From positions 1-51,853 of the forward strand of contig NZ_JAELUF010000013.1 of NCBI RefSeq assembly GCF_016429195.1: a DNA stretch of 51,853 bases. The letters are read 5' to 3'. Positions 17,604-26,188 of the stretch are shown here, piece by piece. Position numbers and translations under genes: made by a program. Each line of letters starts with the position of its first letter. Position 1 is the stretch's first letter. Origin of the DNA: Brevundimonas sp. ASV9 (lineage in GTDB: Bacteria > Pseudomonadota > Alphaproteobacteria > Caulobacterales > Caulobacteraceae). The notes under the pieces are model-generated. The model was not told the DNA's origin. It worked only from the letters and a program-made list of their open reading frames with translations, and searched no databases.

Positions 17604-17998
17604 TATCGATCCTGCCGATCAATCGCCCGCTGGCAGACGCGCCCGACCTGAATGCCGCGACGTTCGAGAACGTTGATATCATCCTCTATGAGCTCTACGC
17701 GGCCGCGTCCGCCAACGGCGTTGGATTGATTGAGGGACGCACCTTCACCGGCTGCCGTTTCCAGGGGCCGGCCATCGTTCTGGTTTCGGACGACGTGACT
17801 TTCACCGACACCAACTTCGGCGACAGCCGGGGGGGGATCAGGAATCTGCTGGTAAGCCCCGTCGGCGACAAGGCTATCGGCACGATACCGATGCGGAATT
17901 GCCAGTTCATCGGCTGTGAATTCTACGGCGTCGGCTTCACCGGCGCCCCTGAATTCATCGCCCAGGTCAGCGCCCTGACCGACAAGCCCAAGGCCTGA
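17600..17998 (+). CDS. unknown small beta-helix-like protein X2, paralogue of X1
   Basis: A 132-residue protein, the same length as its upstream neighbour and translationally coupled to it through ATGA. Matching positions include [15 protein letters not shown] against KTFTDCRIEGPAVLL and [12 protein letters not shown] against FYAVGFTGAPAF, so the pair arose by tandem duplication. The N-terminal 40 residues differ most. The strand-like repeats [14 protein letters not shown] and [13 protein letters not shown] again suggest a short beta-helix. pheT begins 7 bases after its stop. I cannot assign a function. Confidence 0.8.
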   Translation: MISILPINRPLADAPDLNAATFENVDIILYELYAAASANGVGLIEGRTFTGCRFQGPAIVLVSDDVTFTDTNFGDSRGGIRNLLVSPVGDKAIGTIPMRNCQFIGCEFYGVGFTGAPEFIAQVSALTDKPKA

Positions 17999-18005
17999 GA
18001 CGACC

Positions 18006-20429
18006 ATGAAGTTCACCCTGTCCTGGCTGAGGGACCACCTCGAAACCGAGGCCGACGTCCATCAGATCGCCGAGGCCATGACCATGGCCGGGCTGGAGGT
18101 CGAGGAGGTGCTCGACCCCGCCGCCAAACTGGCGCCCTTCACCGTGGCCAAGATCGTTTCGGCCGAGCGTCATCCCAACGCCGACCGGTTGCAGGTCTGC
18201 CATGTCGAGACGGTCGATGGGATGAAGGAGATCGTCTGCGGTGCGCCGAACGCGCGGGCGGGCCTGACCACCATCTACGCCCCCATCGGCGCCTATGTGC
18301 CGGGTCTGGGCGTGACCCTGGTCGAGAAGCCGGTGCGCGGCGTGGTGTCGAACGGCATGCTGTGCTCGGCTTCCGAGCTTGAGCTTTCGGACGAGAGCGA
18401 CGGCATTCAGGAACTGCCGCCCGAGATCCCCGTCGGCACGCCGGTCGCCGGCCTGTTCGGCGCCGAGCCGGTCATCGATTTCGAGGTCACGCCGAACCGG
18501 CCTGACTGGCTGGGCGTCGCCGGCATCGCGCGCGATCTGGCCGCCGCCAGCGTCGGCAAGCTGAAGCATTTCGACATCGCCGTGGTGCGCGGGGCCTTCC
18601 CGTCGCCGATCAGCGTGCGGCTGGAGGCGCCCGAGATGTGCCCGGTCTTCGCCGGTCGCGTCATTCGCGGCGTCAAAAACGGCCCGTCGCCGGCCTGGCT
18701 GCAAAAGCGTCTGACGGCCATCGGCCTGCGCTCGATCAACCGTCTGGTCGATGTAACCAATCTGATCGCCTATGACCGCGCCCGGCCGCTGCACGTCTAT
18801 GACGTCGCCAAGCTGTCGGGGACCGAGATCCTGGTGCGGGCGGGGCAGGTTTCGGCCGCGACCGGCGAGCACGAACATCTGATCGCCCTGGACGGCAAGA
18901 CCTACGCCGCATCCGCGGCCGACTGCGTCATCGCCGACGCCGGGGGCGAGCGCCCCATCGGCCTGGGCGGCGTCATGGGCGGGGAATCGACCGGCTGCGA
19001 CGAGACCACCACCGACGTCTTCCTGGAAAGCGCCTGGTTCGACCCGCTGGTCATCGCCCAGACCGGCCGTGCGCTGGGCATCCATTCCGATGCCCAGTAC
19101 CGGTTCGCGCGCGGCGTCGATCCGGTCTCGGTCACGCCGGGGCTGGAACTGGCGACGCGCCTGATCCTGGACCTGTGCGGCGGCGAGCCGTCGGAAATCG
19201 TCTTCGTCGGCGAACCGCCCGCCAGCCCGGCGCCCTTCGCCTTCGACCCCGCCTATGTGAAGCGCCTCAGCGGCATGGACCTGGCCGATGACCGGATCGG
19301 GACCATCCTGGGCCAGCTCGGTTTCCTGGTTCGGGCCGCGCCCGCCGGTCAGGCCGAGGCCTGGCTCGTCACTCCGCCGTCGTGGCGTCGCGACGTCGAA
19401 GGCCCGGCCGATCTGGTGGAAGAGGTTGCCCGGATCGAGGGCTTCGACAGCCTGCCCGACACGCCTCTGCCCGAGGTCGCCCGCCCCGCCGGCGGCGTGC
19501 TGAGCCCGCGCCAGGCCCGCGTCCGCACCGCGCGTCGCGCCCTGGCGGCCCTCGGTTACGCCGAGGCCGTCACCTGGTCCTTCACCAAACAATCGACCGC
19601 AGCCCTGTTCGGCGGCGGCGATGATCGGCTGGTGCTGGAGAACCCGATTGCGGCGGATCTGGACTGCATGCGGCCCTCGGCCCTGCCGAACCTGGTCCAG
19701 GCGGCGGCGCGAAACGCCGCGCGCGGTTTCGACGACGCCGCGCTGTTCGAGATCGGGCCCATCTATCTGGGTGACGGTCCCAAGGATCAGCGCACGGTCA
19801 TCGCCGGCCTGGTCGCCCCGCACGCCGCCCGTCACTGGGCCGGCGCCGGTGAGGACGCTCTGTTCGCGCTCAAGGGCGACCTGACCACTTTGCTGGAAGA
19901 GATCTGCGCCCCGGTCGCCTCGCTGCAATTGGTCCAGGGCCAGAACCGCGACTGGTGGCACCCCGGCCGTTCGGCCCGGCTGCAACTCGGCCCCAAGAAT
20001 GTGATGGTCGAGTTCGGCGAACTGCATCCGCGCGTGTTGAAGGCGCTGGACGCCGACGGCCCCATCCTGGCCTTCGAAATCGTGCTGGACAATGTGCCTG
20101 AGCCGCGCGGCAAGTTGGGCAAGGCGCGGGGAACCGCCGATCTGTCGGCCCTCATGCCCCTGACGCGCGACTTCGCCTTCGTGGTCGAGGACGCCAAGCC
20201 GGTCGGTGATCTGGTCCGCGCCGCGACGGGCGCCGACAAGGCCCTGATCGCCGACGTGCGGGTCTTCGACGTCTATCGCGGCAAGGGCGTGGACGACGGC
20301 TTCAAGTCCGTCGCCCTGGAAGTTGTGATCCAACCGCGCGAAGCCACCCTGACCGAAGCCGAGATCGAGGCCCTGACCGCCAAGGTCGTCGGAGCGGTCG
20401 AAAAGCAGGGCGGCAGGCTGCGGGCTTGA
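18006..20429 (+). CDS. pheT: phenylalanyl-tRNA synthetase beta subunit
   Basis: An 807-residue subunit of PheRS. The N-terminus [13 protein letters not shown] and the tRNA-binding EMAP/OB domain ([16 protein letters not shown], residues 45-150) are followed by B3/B4 domains with the editing site ([13 protein letters not shown]), B5, the inactive synthetase-like core, and a C-terminal anticodon-binding FDX domain ([16 protein letters not shown]). Length is normal. It is the last gene of the pheS-X1-X2-pheT operon, and no strong ribosome-binding site precedes it, so coupling with X2 may matter for expression. Confidence 0.96.
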   Translation: MKFTLSWLRDHLETEADVHQIAEAMTMAGLEVEEVLDPAAKLAPFTVAKIVSAERHPNADRLQVCHVETVDGMKEIVCGAPNARAGLTTIYAPIGAYVPGLGVTLVEKPVRGVVSNGMLCSASELELSDESDGIQELPPEIPVGTPVAGLFGAEPVIDFEVTPNRPDWLGVAGIARDLAAASVGKLKHFDIAVVRGAFPSPISVRLEAPEMCPVFAGRVIRGVKNGPSPAWLQKRLTAIGLRSINRLVDVTNLIAYDRARPLHVYDVAKLSGTEILVRAGQVSAATGEHEHLIALDGKTYAASAADCVIADAGGERPIGLGGVMGGESTGCDETTTDVFLESAWFDPLVIAQTGRALGIHSDAQYRFARGVDPVSVTPGLELATRLILDLCGGEPSEIVFVGEPPASPAPFAFDPAYVKRLSGMDLADDRIGTILGQLGFLVRAAPAGQAEAWLVTPPSWRRDVEGPADLVEEVARIEGFDSLPDTPLPEVARPAGGVLSPRQARVRTARRALAALGYAEAVTWSFTKQSTAALFGGGDDRLVLENPIAADLDCMRPSALPNLVQAAARNAARGFDDAALFEIGPIYLGDGPKDQRTVIAGLVAPHAARHWAGAGEDALFALKGDLTTLLEEICAPVASLQLVQGQNRDWWHPGRSARLQLGPKNVMVEFGELHPRVLKALDADGPILAFEIVLDNVPEPRGKLGKARGTADLSALMPLTRDFAFVVEDAKPVGDLVRAATGADKALIADVRVFDVYRGKGVDDGFKSVALEVVIQPREATLTEAEIEALTAKVVGAVEKQGGRLRA

Positions 20430-20472
20430 GGGGCGCAGCGCCGTCTTTCGGGCGGCGCGGGGGACATAGGCG

Positions 20473-21813
20473 ATGACGACGGAACCTCAGGCGGCCCAAC
20501 CGGATCGCGGCCATCTGCTGCGAGTTCTGGGCGTGACGTTCGGCGTCGCCGTCGTGGTCGGCGGCGTCATCGGTCAGGGCATATTGCGTACGCCGGGGGT
20601 GGTCGCCGAGGGGGTTCAGAACCCCACGATCATCATCGCCCTGTGGTGCGTCGCGGGTCTGGTCGCCTGGATCGACGCCATGTCGACCGTCGAACTGGCC
20701 GCCTCGATCCGCAAGACGGGCGGCCCCTATATCTTCGCCCGACGCGCCTTCGGCTCGTTGACCGGCCTCGCCGTCGGCGTCTGCGACTGGCTGGGCAATA
20801 TGGGCGGTATCGCCTTCATCGCCGTGGTCTTCGGCGAATATCTGCACCGGCTGGGCGTCGCGACCAGCGTGCCCATCGGCGTCCTCGCCCTGTTGATCGT
20901 GGTCGTGGTGGGCAGCGTCCAATGGCTGGGCACCAAGGTGGGCGGTCGATCGCAGGAGATCGGCAGCGCGGTCAAGGCGGCCCTGTTCACCGTGCTGATC
21001 ATCGGCCTGTTCCTGGCGCCGCGCGGCGCGCCCGTCGCGACCGAGATCGCGCCGGCGACGGCGGCGGCCCTGACCTTCGGCGGCATCGTCATGGCTTTGC
21101 GGGCGATCTCTGGCACCTATTACGGCTGGAACAGCGCCTCCTATTTCTGCGAGGAGGTCGTCGATCCGGGCCGGACCATCGCGCGGGCGACCTTCTCGGG
21201 CATCGCCGTGGTGACGGTGATCTATGTGCTGGCCAACCTGGCCTATCTGAACGTCCTGACGCCGGCCGAGATGGCCGGCTCGAACCTCGTCGCGGCGGAT
21301 GCAGCCGGTCGGGTGTTCGGTGATGTCGCCGGCCCCATCGTCACGGCCATTTCGCTGGTGTCGCTGGTGACGATCATCAATGCGATGGTCATGGTGTTTC
21401 CGCGCGTCCTGTTCGCGATGGCGCGCGAGTACCAGATTTCGGCCCTGACCCGGGTCGCCGCCAACGGCACGCCGCGTCTGGCCCTGATCGCGACCGTGCT
21501 GGCCGGCGGGCTACTGGCCACCATCGGGGTCTATGAGACCTTGCTGACCTTTTCGACGTCGCTGCTGGCGCTGATGAGCGTCCTGGTGAATGCGGCCGTC
21601 ATCGTCCTGAGGGTGCGCGAGCCAAATCTGGAACGGCCTTGGAAAATGCCGCTCTATCCCCTGCCGGCGATCATCGCCCTGACGATCAATACGACCCTGT
21701 TCGTGATCTTCGTGGTCGAGGATCCGCTGACAGCTGGAAAGGCCTTCGGAATGCTGGCGGTCCTGATCGGCCTTGCCTGGCTGCTGGTCCGGCGAAAGCG
21801 CGCTGCGGCCTGA
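20473..21813 (+). CDS. APC-family amino-acid permease
   Basis: A 446-residue membrane transporter with about 12 helices. The first helix carries VVVGGVIGQGILRTPG, the unwound G-x-G substrate-binding segment of the amino acid-polyamine-organocation superfamily. Later helices include KTGGPYIFARRAFG and YYGWNSASYFCEEVVDPGRTIARA, both family hallmarks. It is closest in feel to the LAT/AAT-type permeases; the substrate is not predictable from sequence. It follows pheT by 43 bases and may be read through from it. Confidence 0.88.
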   Translation: MTTEPQAAQPDRGHLLRVLGVTFGVAVVVGGVIGQGILRTPGVVAEGVQNPTIIIALWCVAGLVAWIDAMSTVELAASIRKTGGPYIFARRAFGSLTGLAVGVCDWLGNMGGIAFIAVVFGEYLHRLGVATSVPIGVLALLIVVVVGSVQWLGTKVGGRSQEIGSAVKAALFTVLIIGLFLAPRGAPVATEIAPATAAALTFGGIVMALRAISGTYYGWNSASYFCEEVVDPGRTIARATFSGIAVVTVIYVLANLAYLNVLTPAEMAGSNLVAADAAGRVFGDVAGPIVTAISLVSLVTIINAMVMVFPRVLFAMAREYQISALTRVAANGTPRLALIATVLAGGLLATIGVYETLLTFSTSLLALMSVLVNAAVIVLRVREPNLERPWKMPLYPLPAIIALTINTTLFVIFVVEDPLTAGKAFGMLAVLIGLAWLLVRRKRAAA

Positions 21814-21937
21814 TCGGCGCGCCCGGTAAGACCCCGTTAACCTTGAAGCCGCAAGGCTGCCGCAAAGGTCGGGGACGGTGAGGCCAAGACCGGCGCGCCA
21901 GCCGGCCGTCCTCTCGTCGCCTTTCGGAGCGCCCTCC

Positions 21938-22549
21938 ATGCATCGCCGCCAACTGATCCTTTCGGGCCTCGCCACCGCCGCCGGCGCCTCGTCGCTGGGC
22001 GCCTGCGCCTCGGCGCCGCCGCGCGATCCCAACTATCCGATCCGCTCGGACCAGACGGCCCAGGCCTACAGCTTCGATGAACTGGTTTCGGCCGGCTCGC
22101 GCGAGCTGGGCATCGCGGCCGAGGTCGTGGGCGGCGCGATCGAGCGCGTCTTCGCCGACCAGGGCGACCGCCCGACCGCCTATATCGCGGGCGAGGAAGG
22201 CTCCGGCGCCGTTGTTGTCGGCGCCCGCTACGGCCGCGGCGCCCTGCACATGAAGGACCTGTCGGCCTCCCAGGAAGTATTCTGGCAGGGCGCGTCGGTG
22301 GGGTGGGACTGGGGCGGCAACGCAAGCCGCGTCTTCACCCTGGTCTATGGCCTGTACCACCCCGACATGATCTATCGCCGCTATCCCGGCATCGAGGGCT
22401 CGGCCTATCTGGTCGCGGGCCTGGGCGTGAACTATCAGCGCGCCGACGGCATCGTCCTGGCCCCCATCCGCACTGGCGTCGGCCTGCGCCTGGGCGCCAA
22501 CGTCGGCACCATGAGCTACAGCCGCCAACGCAATCTGCTGCCCTTCTAA
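21938..22549 (+). CDS. eipA: EipA-family envelope integrity protein (DUF1134)
   Basis: A 203-residue exported protein of the DUF1134 family, known in Brucella as EipA, a periplasmic beta-barrel-like protein needed for envelope stress resistance, with a relative in Caulobacter. The N-terminus is a lipoprotein-like or Tat-like signal (MHRRQLILSG then a Cys in LGACAS). The mature part has the conserved VVGARYGRGALHMK, QGASVGWDWGGNASR and TLVYGL blocks, and YQRADGIVLAPIRTGVGLRLGAN near the end. The ATG at 21938 is chosen to place the signal at the N-terminus. A TTAACC half-site at 21837-21842 could be bound by CtrA. Confidence 0.85.
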   Translation: MHRRQLILSGLATAAGASSLGACASAPPRDPNYPIRSDQTAQAYSFDELVSAGSRELGIAAEVVGGAIERVFADQGDRPTAYIAGEEGSGAVVVGARYGRGALHMKDLSASQEVFWQGASVGWDWGGNASRVFTLVYGLYHPDMIYRRYPGIEGSAYLVAGLGVNYQRADGIVLAPIRTGVGLRLGANVGTMSYSRQRNLLPF

Positions 22550-22551
22550 GC

Positions 22552-22588
22552 GCGCTAAGCTCGCGACTCGGTCGCTCGCGCCTTGAGC
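22552..22588 (-). repeat. 37-bp dispersed repeat, copy B
   Basis: Reverse complement of this segment matches 13126-13162 with three mismatches in 37. It begins 3 bases after the eipA stop and ends 19 bases before the stop of the convergent epimerase gene. It could fold as a bidirectional hairpin between convergent genes. Confidence 0.75.
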
Positions 22589-22606
22589 GCGTGGCCGTTT
22601 CGCGGG

Positions 22607-23500
22607 TTAGCTCACCAATCGCAGCGGCGGCGGCGCGTCCATCAGCGTCGCCAGCCCTTCGCGCCAGCTGGGATAGGCGGGCCGCCAGCCCAGCTCGGCC
22701 TTGGCCAGGGCGTTCGAGACGCGCTTGGAATCCAGATAGAAGCGACGCATCGCCTCGCTGACGCTGTCGTCGGTCCAGTCCACCTCTGGCGGGCGGGGCA
22801 GGCCCATCCGATCCGCCGCCCATTCCATCACCACATCGGCGGGCGACGGTTCGTCGTCAGTCAGATTATAGGCGGCGCCCGGTCGCGGCTGCGCCATCGA
22901 CGCGAACAGGCCCGAGACGATGTCATCTACATGGATGCGGTTGAAGACCTGGCCGGGCTTTCTGACCAGCTTCGCCGTGCCTTCCTTCAGCCGCTCGACC
23001 ACGCTGCGCCCCGGCCCGTAGAAACCGGGCAGGCGGAAGATCTGGACCGTCAGCCCCATCCCCTGCGCCCCATCCAGCCAATCGCGTTCGGCCCGGACGC
23101 GGCGTGCGCCCTCCAGATTGGCGGCGTTCAGCGGCCCGTCCTCGAACACCCATCCGCCGGCCCGGTCGCCATAGACGGAGGTGGAGGAGACATAACCGAT
23201 CCAGTCGGGCCACGCGTCGCCCGCCAGAGGCCCCAGGGCCCGCAGACCGGGACAACCCTGCGCATCCGGCGCGGCGGTGATCAGCACGGCCGTCGCCGCC
23301 TCCAGCGCCGTCTTCAGGGCGGCTGTATCGCCCGGATCGACGGCCATGATCCCGTCGGCCGCCAAGGCGCGACGCCGCTCGGGATCGCGCGAGGTCGCGG
23401 TCGCCTGTCCGCCGCGCCGTAGGGCCTCCAGCGCCACCGCCCGTCCCAGATAGCCGCCGCCGAAGACCAGCAGATCGAGGGGAGGGGAGGCGATAGGCAT
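22607..23500 (-). CDS. NAD(P)-dependent epimerase/reductase, atypical SDR
   Basis: A 297-residue Rossmann-fold protein. The N-terminal LLVFGGGYLGRAVALEAL gives the nucleotide-binding glycine motif; YVSSTSVYGDRAGGWVFED has the Ser-Tyr region, and LPGFYGPGRS plus FNRIHVDDIVSGL are extended-SDR blocks. The classical Tyr-x3-Lys is not obvious, placing it with atypical SDRs such as the YeeZ group. It starts 8 bases after the sqdB stop, so it is in the same operon and may act on a sugar nucleotide, but this is inference. Confidence 0.8.
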   Translation of the reverse strand: MPIASPPLDLLVFGGGYLGRAVALEALRRGGQATATSRDPERRRALAADGIMAVDPGDTAALKTALEAATAVLITAAPDAQGCPGLRALGPLAGDAWPDWIGYVSSTSVYGDRAGGWVFEDGPLNAANLEGARRVRAERDWLDGAQGMGLTVQIFRLPGFYGPGRSVVERLKEGTAKLVRKPGQVFNRIHVDDIVSGLFASMAQPRPGAAYNLTDDEPSPADVVMEWAADRMGLPRPPEVDWTDDSVSEAMRRFYLDSKRVSNALAKAELGWRPAYPSWREGLATLMDAPPPLRLVS

Positions 23501-23508
23501 TACGAAAC

Positions 23509-24741
23509 TCAGGCCGTCAGAACTTGGGAAGGTGGCGCGTCAACTGCCGGTCGCGCCTCATTTTCCAGCGCCTCCGCCCTGCGTTGGTTCCAGGCGGAGA
23601 CGCACGGCACCCGACCCAGATCGGCCCGGTCGGCGTAGCGGCGGGCGATGTCCGTGACCTCGTCCATCAGGCCTTGCGCCAGGGTGATCGGCTTCAACCC
23701 TAGATCCCGGAACTGGTCGTTGGCGACGACCAGATCGTTCTCGTCGGCTTCCTGACGCGGATTGGCGACATTGTGGATTTCGGCGCCGGTCTTGTCGGCG
23801 ATCATGGCCGCCAGATCGCGCACGCGGCGGCTCTCGGTCATCTGGTTCAGGATCTTGACCCGCTCGCCGCGTTTGGGCGGGTTCTTCAGCGCCAGTTCGA
23901 CGCAGCGCACCGTGTCCTGAATATGGATGAAGGCCCGCGTCTGGCCGCCCGATCCATGCACGGTCAGCGGATAGCCGACCGCCGCCTGCATCAGAAAGCG
24001 GTTCAGCACCGTGCCGTAATCGCCATCATAGTCGAAGCGGTTGATCAGTCGTTCGTCCTGTTTGGTCTGTTCGGTCTGGGTGCCCCAGACGATGCCCTGG
24101 TGCAGGTCGGTGATGCGCAGGTTGTCGTTACGGGCATAGAACTGGAACAGCAGGGCGTCCTGCGTCTTGGTCATGTGATAGATGCTGCCCGGATTGGGCG
24201 GGAACAGGATTTCCTGCTCGGCGGGGCCGTTGTCGGTATCCACCGTCACCTTCAGATAGCCCTCGGGGATGCGCAGGCCCGCCGTGCCGTAACCATAGAC
24301 CCCCATCGTCCCCAGGTGCGCCAGATGGACGTCCAGGCCGCTTTCGACGATGGCGGCCAGCAGGTGGTTGGTGGCGTTGATGTTGTTGTCGACGGTGTAC
24401 AGCTTGTGCCGCGCCGACTTCATCGAATAGGGGGCCGCCCGCTGCTCGGCGAAATGCACCACGCTGTCGGGGGCGAAGTCGCGGATCAGGGCGACCAGAC
24501 GGTCGAATTCCTTGCCCACCGTCATGTTGACGAAGCCGATGTCGCGGCCGCAGACTTCTTTCCACGCCCTGATCCGCTCGCCCATGGTGCGGATCGGCGT
24601 CAGGGACTGGACCTCCAACTCGTTGTCGATGTTCCGGCGGCTCAGGTTGTCGACGATGGTCACGTCCCACCCTTCGGCCGACAGATGCAGGGCCGTGGGC
24701 CAGCCGCAAAAACCGTCGCCGCCCAGAACCAGCACGCGCAT
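23509..24741 (-). CDS. sqdB: UDP-sulfoquinovose synthase
   Basis: A 410-residue extended SDR that makes UDP-sulfoquinovose from UDP-glucose and sulfite, the head-group donor for the sulfolipid SQDG. It has MRVLVLGGDGFCGWPTALHL (NAD motif), VHFAEQRAAPYSM, HLGTMGVYGYG and the catalytic SIYHMTK (Tyr-x3-Lys), then GIVWGTQTEQT and RFDYDGDYGTVLNRF, which are specific to SqdB/SQD1 rather than general UDP-glucose epimerases. The start at 24741 gives the family N-terminus. The SQDG glycosyltransferase (SqdX or SqdD) is not in the window. Sulfolipid is reported for Brevundimonas membranes, so the gene fits a non-phototroph of this group. Confidence 0.92.
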   Translation of the reverse strand: MRVLVLGGDGFCGWPTALHLSAEGWDVTIVDNLSRRNIDNELEVQSLTPIRTMGERIRAWKEVCGRDIGFVNMTVGKEFDRLVALIRDFAPDSVVHFAEQRAAPYSMKSARHKLYTVDNNINATNHLLAAIVESGLDVHLAHLGTMGVYGYGTAGLRIPEGYLKVTVDTDNGPAEQEILFPPNPGSIYHMTKTQDALLFQFYARNDNLRITDLHQGIVWGTQTEQTKQDERLINRFDYDGDYGTVLNRFLMQAAVGYPLTVHGSGGQTRAFIHIQDTVRCVELALKNPPKRGERVKILNQMTESRRVRDLAAMIADKTGAEIHNVANPRQEADENDLVVANDQFRDLGLKPITLAQGLMDEVTDIARRYADRADLGRVPCVSAWNQRRAEALENEARPAVDAPPSQVLTA

Positions 24742-25094
24742 GGGATAGCCTCGTCGTCGTCTCAAAGGTCATGCCTAGCCCAGCCGGCGGGCTTGGCAAA
24801 GCGGCGCTGTGCAGGGTTCGGTGCGACGCATTGACGAATATCGCTTGGAAAGGCCGCCCACTCGGGTTAAGTCTCTGCCGTCTCCCACTCAATCGCAGCT
24901 TTACGGGCGCATACCCGGCTGTTCGCGGCTTGAGCCGGCCATGACGGTCGGTCCCGAAAGGACCGGCGCACCATGCGGGCGACAAGGCATTCCGACAGTT
25001 CGACAATCGGGGATCGGCCCCGAGCGAGACGGAACCACGAAACGGACGGAACCGGCCTTCAGGCTTTGGTCCGCCCCTGCACACGGTAGCGCGA
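24742..25094. other. 353-bp divergent intergenic region between sqdB and the DUF4167 gene
   Basis: This gap must hold promoters for both directions. I see no convincing gene. A perfect 6-bp hairpin CGGTCC-CGAAA-GGACCG lies at 24949-24965, and a shorter GC stem CGGGG-ATCGG-CCCCG near 25012-25026; both fall in what would be the DUF4167 leader. No -35/-10 pair stands out. Confidence 0.5.
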
Positions 25095-26117
25095 ATGAGA
25101 GATTTCAAGGGCATGAAGCGTCAGCGCGGACGCAATCGGAACAAGGCGGGCGCCAATAACGCCAACAACGCCAATCCGAATCGTTCGTGGGATTCGCAAG
25201 GCCCCGAGAACATCAAGGTCCGGGGCAACGCCCAGACGGTGTATGAGCGCTATCAGCAGCTGGCCCGCGATGCGGCCTCCAGCGGCGACCGGGTGCTGGC
25301 CGAAAACTATCAGCAACACGCCGAACACTATTACCGCGTCCTGCGCGCGCTCCAGCCGCAGCGGTCCTTCTCGGACATCGCCGCGCGCGAACAGTCCAAC
25401 CAGGGCTTCGACATCGACTTCGAGGACGAATCCGGCGCCCAGGCCGCCGCCTTCGTCGCCGCCCAGCAGGCCGCCGATCGCCAGGCCGCAGAGGCCGCCG
25501 AACGCGCCGAGCAGAACCAGAACCGCGATCAGAACCGCGACCGCGACTACAATCGCGACCGGGACCGGGACAACCGCGATCGGGACAACCGCGACCGCGA
25601 CCGCGATCGCGATCAGAACCGTGACCGTGACCAGAACCGCGACGGCCAGCAGCCGCGCGAACCCCGCGAGCCGCGCGAGGGCGACGAGGTCCGCGCCGAG
25701 GGCGAGGGCGGCGGTCGTCGCGAAAGCCGTCGCGAACGCTGGGAGCGTCGCCGCGAGGAACGCAATCGCCGCTTCGACAATCAGGACGGCGGCCAAGACA
25801 GCGCTGAGGGCGTAGCCCCTGCCTATGCCGAGGCCGAGCGCGCCGAAGCCGTCAGCGAAGCGCCCACCGCTGAAGCCCCTGTCGCTGAAACGCCGAGCGT
25901 CGAGGCGCCGGCCGCCGATGAACGGCCCGCACGCCGTCCGCGCCGCACCGCCGCCGCTGTCGCTGCGGACGAGGGCGACGCCCCGACCGCCCTGCCGGGC
26001 TTTTTGACCCGCGCGCCGGTGTCGTCGACCCCGGCCGAGCAAGCCGAAGGCGAGGCGGCCCCGCGTCGCCGTGCGCCGCGTCGCAAGCCCGAAGCCGCCG
26101 CAGCCAGCGAAGACTGA
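25095..26117 (+). CDS. DUF4167 protein with Asn-Arg-Asp repeat tract
   Basis: A 340-residue alphaproteobacterial protein. Residues 1-30 are basic and Asn-rich (KRQRGRNRNKAG), and residues 30-110 are the conserved DUF4167 core (KVRGNAQTVYERYQQLARDAASSGDRVLAENYQQHAEHYYR in the family; here seen as NAQTVYERYQQLARDA and NYQQHAEHYYRVL). From about 139 to 186 the protein is almost pure Asn, Arg, Asp and Gln in NRD/DRD units, and the tail is acidic/basic and Ala-rich. Such composition suggests disorder and RNA binding, by inference only. In several alphaproteobacteria the family is found near prmC; here prmC is 17 kb away. The start could also be the Met seven residues in. Confidence 0.85.
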   Translation: MRDFKGMKRQRGRNRNKAGANNANNANPNRSWDSQGPENIKVRGNAQTVYERYQQLARDAASSGDRVLAENYQQHAEHYYRVLRALQPQRSFSDIAAREQSNQGFDIDFEDESGAQAAAFVAAQQAADRQAAEAAERAEQNQNRDQNRDRDYNRDRDRDNRDRDNRDRDRDRDQNRDRDQNRDGQQPREPREPREGDEVRAEGEGGGRRESRRERWERRREERNRRFDNQDGGQDSAEGVAPAYAEAERAEAVSEAPTAEAPVAETPSVEAPAADERPARRPRRTAAAVAADEGDAPTALPGFLTRAPVSSTPAEQAEGEAAPRRRAPRRKPEAAAASED

Positions 26118-26152
26118 TAACAACCCAAGCGGGCGCGTTTACCTGAATGCAA

Positions 26153-26181
26153 CTCCGACGCGTCAATATGGCGCGTCGGAG
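26153..26181 (+). promoter_or_regulatory. hairpin over the translation start of the degenerate kinase
   Basis: A perfect 10-bp inverted repeat CTCCGACGCG / CGCGTCGGAG (26153-26162 and 26172-26181, 9-base loop) ends inside the GGAGGGG ribosome-binding site (26178-26184) that precedes the ATG at 26189. In RNA it would hide part of that site. There is no T-run, so it is a poor terminator for the gene before it. Confidence 0.6.
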
Positions 26182-26188
26182 GGGCGTC

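Noticed and set aside
17967..20333. A 788-codon open frame antisense to pheT.
   Set aside because: Its product is Arg, Gly, Asp and Gln-rich with no domain, and it lies exactly opposite the conserved PheT. High third-position GC makes long antisense frames common here; the same applies to those opposite the TonB receptor (1886-3634), the serine hydrolase (29490-31292), the BCCT gene (33138-35165), hslU/ppa (45215-46867) and kpsS (449-1636).
24809..25159. A 116-codon frame reaching into the DUF4167 gene.
   Set aside because: It has no ribosome-binding site or family resemblance and overlaps the conserved DUF4167 start.
25511..25654. Short direct DNA repeats resembling a repeat array or CRISPR-like tract.
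   Set aside because: The units are 6-9 bases, lack spacers and stay in frame, coding for the Asn-Arg-Asp tract of the DUF4167 protein.
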